6,981 bases of DNA, taken from NCBI GenBank assembly GCA_020061285.1, contig JAGUYQ010000090.1:1-6981 (forward strand), read 5' to 3'. The notes under the pieces are model-generated. The model ran no database searches. It was not told the DNA's origin and worked only from the letters and a program-made list of their open reading frames with translations. A program made the translations under genes and the position numbers. This DNA comes from Betaproteobacteria bacterium (GTDB taxonomy: Bacteria > Pseudomonadota > Gammaproteobacteria > Burkholderiales > UBA9220). Of this stretch, positions 5,914 to 6,981 are shown piece by piece. Positions within the stretch are counted from its first letter, which is position 1. Each line of letters opens with the position of its first letter.

Positions 5914-6257
5914 GCGAAGCAATGAATGCCTTCGGCTTGCCGGTGCGCTGGTTCGACCGCGCCGTTGCCCTGCTGGCGGCCCATCCCAAAGTGAAACAGG
6001 TACTGGTTTACGGCTCCCGCGCGCGGGGCGACTTCAATCCCGCTTCCGACCTGGATTTGGCTGTGGACGCACCAGAAATAACCCTTTCCGAGTTTGCCCG
6101 TCTGCGCATGGATTTCGACGACCTGCCCTTCGTCCTGAAATCGGACTTGGTCTGGCTACAAGGGGCGGGAGAGGCCTTGCGGACCAACATTCTGCGGGAT
6201 GCAAAAACCGTCTTCCAGCGCGAGGACACCCAACATTCTTGCCAGGAAAGTTTATGA
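5910..6257 (+). CDS. mntA: MNT-type minimal nucleotidyltransferase antitoxin
   Basis: A 115-residue minimal nucleotidyltransferase of the DNA polymerase-beta superfamily. The GSx10DxD motif is intact: G35-S36 and D47-x-D49 in VYGSRARGDFNPASDLDLAV. A third acidic residue at D79 (KSDLVWL) fits the metal-binding triad. In HepT/MntA systems this enzyme transfers AMP from ATP to the HEPN tyrosine and thereby neutralises the toxin. The ATG at 5910 overlaps the hepT stop by four bases. A second ATG at 5922 is possible, but the coupled start is more likely. Its own stop overlaps the metF start in the same ATGA manner. The last dozen residues (REDTQHSCQESL) lie beyond the catalytic domain, and their DNA carries the metF ribosome-binding site. 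Confidence 0.9.
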   Translation: MSEAMNAFGLPVRWFDRAVALLAAHPKVKQVLVYGSRARGDFNPASDLDLAVDAPEITLSEFARLRMDFDDLPFVLKSDLVWLQGAGEALRTNILRDAKTVFQREDTQHSCQESL

Positions 6258-6981
6258 AAAAACCCATTCTCAGCTTCGAGTTTTTCCCCCCCAAAACCCA
6301 GGAGGGGATCGACAAGCTGCGGGCCACCCGCCAGCAGCTGGCCCAGATGAAGCCGGAATTCTTTTCCGTCACCTTCGGCGCCGGCGGCTCCACCCGTGAC
6401 CGCACCCTGGAAACGGTGCTGGAGATACAGAAGGAGGGCCACCAAGCCGCTCCCCACTTGTCCTGCGTCGCCGCCACCCACGACAACATCAAGAGCCTGC
6501 TGGACGAATACAAGGACAACGGCATCAAGCGCATCGTCGCCCTGCGCGGCGACATCCCCTCGGGCATGGTGGAGCTGGGGGATTTCCGCTACGCCGCCGA
6601 CCTGGTGGCTTTCATCCGCGCCGAATACGGCGACTGGTTCCACCTGGAAGTGGCGGCCTATCCCGAGTTCCACCCCGAGGCCCCCTCCGCCGTGGCGGAC
6701 CTGGACAACTTCGCCGCCAAGGTGAAGGCCGGGGCGGACGCCGCCATCACCCAGTATTTCTACAACGCCGACGCCTACTTCCGCTTCCTCGACGAGTGCG
6801 AGGCGCGGGGAGTGACCATCCCCATCGTGCCGGGCATCATGCCCATCTCCAATTTCACCCAACTGGCGCGCTTCTCCGACGCCTGCGGGGCGGAAATCCC
6901 GCGTTGGATGCGCAAGCGCATGGAAGGCATGGCCAACGACCTCCCCGCCCTCCATGCCTTCGGCCTGGACGTGGCCACCGA
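6254..6981 (+). CDS. metF: 5,10-methylenetetrahydrofolate reductase, N-terminal part
   Basis: FAD-dependent cytoplasmic enzyme reducing 5,10-methylenetetrahydrofolate to 5-methyltetrahydrofolate, the methyl donor for methionine synthase. The frame is open from ATG at 6254 to the window end, giving 242 residues of a family usually near 275-300, so the 3' end is cut off. SFEFFPPKT (7-15) carries the conserved catalytic glutamate (E9). APHLSC (66-71), ALRGDIP (96-102, with the flavin-site aspartate D100), VAAYPEFHPEA (133-143), AITQYFY (164-170) and VPGIMPISNF (192-201) follow in the expected order. The ribosome-binding site AGGAAAG (6244-6250) lies inside mntA, and the start overlaps the mntA stop as ATGA. 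Translation is therefore probably coupled to the toxin-antitoxin operon, and I see no separate promoter just upstream. Confidence 0.97.
   Translation, partial: MKKPILSFEFFPPKTQEGIDKLRATRQQLAQMKPEFFSVTFGAGGSTRDRTLETVLEIQKEGHQAAPHLSCVAATHDNIKSLLDEYKDNGIKRIVALRGDIPSGMVELGDFRYAADLVAFIRAEYGDWFHLEVAAYPEFHPEAPSAVADLDNFAAKVKAGADAAITQYFYNADAYFRFLDECEARGVTIPIVPGIMPISNFTQLARFSDACGAEIPRWMRKRMEGMANDLPALHAFGLDVAT

Noticed and set aside
6281..6289. Run of C near the metF start as a slippage or frameshift site
   Set aside because: It simply encodes the conserved FFPPK motif, and the frame stays correct through it to the end of the window.
6008..6955. Minus-strand open frame spanning mntA and metF
   Set aside because: It mirrors the codon bias of two clearly identified + strand genes and has no recognisable motifs.

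Overview
The window is a high-GC stretch of what looks like a betaproteobacterial chromosome, probably Rhodocyclales, Nitrosomonadales or relatives. That placement is an inference from three things: metK, ahcY and metF lie together on one strand, ahcY starts with GTG behind a SAH-riboswitch leader, and the proteins are of proteobacterial type. Every gene I can support is on the + strand.

The backbone is the activated-methyl (S-adenosylmethionine) cycle. The 3' part of metK (SAM synthetase) fills 2-859. A complete ahcY (S-adenosylhomocysteine hydrolase) sits at 3997-5400, with a TATAAT box and a SAH riboswitch in its leader. The 5' part of metF (methylenetetrahydrofolate reductase) begins at 6254 and runs off the end. 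MetK makes SAM, AhcY clears the SAH left by methyltransferases, and MetF supplies the methyl group that remakes methionine.

The two junctions of this backbone hold accessory genes. Between metK and ahcY (860-3850) are, in order: a metK terminator, a second terminator-like hairpin, a lone cytoplasmic PDC/Cache-type sensor protein (1105-2040), a long imperfect inverted repeat resembling a REP doublet (2043-2113), an AT-richer 88-aa orphan gene with its own terminator (2261-2581), a decayed higBA toxin-antitoxin locus (higB remnant 2646-2786; higA 2796-3140 with an apparent 4-codon gap in its helix-turn-helix), and a DUF4160-DUF2442 gene pair (3231-3801) whose second gene contains a run of ten C. 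Between ahcY and metF is an apparently intact HEPN/MNT toxin-antitoxin pair (hepT-mntA, 5482-6257). hepT overlaps mntA, and mntA overlaps metF, each by ATGA, so metF appears translationally coupled to the toxin-antitoxin operon.

The observations most worth a second look are the switching geometry of the riboswitch leader (an alternative stem captures the pseudoknot strand), the HEPN/MNT module wired into metF, and the correlated decay of higB and higA. I did not find a clearly new multi-gene system. The PDC protein and the 88-aa orphan are the least understood parts. No intergenic gap exceeds 300 bases.
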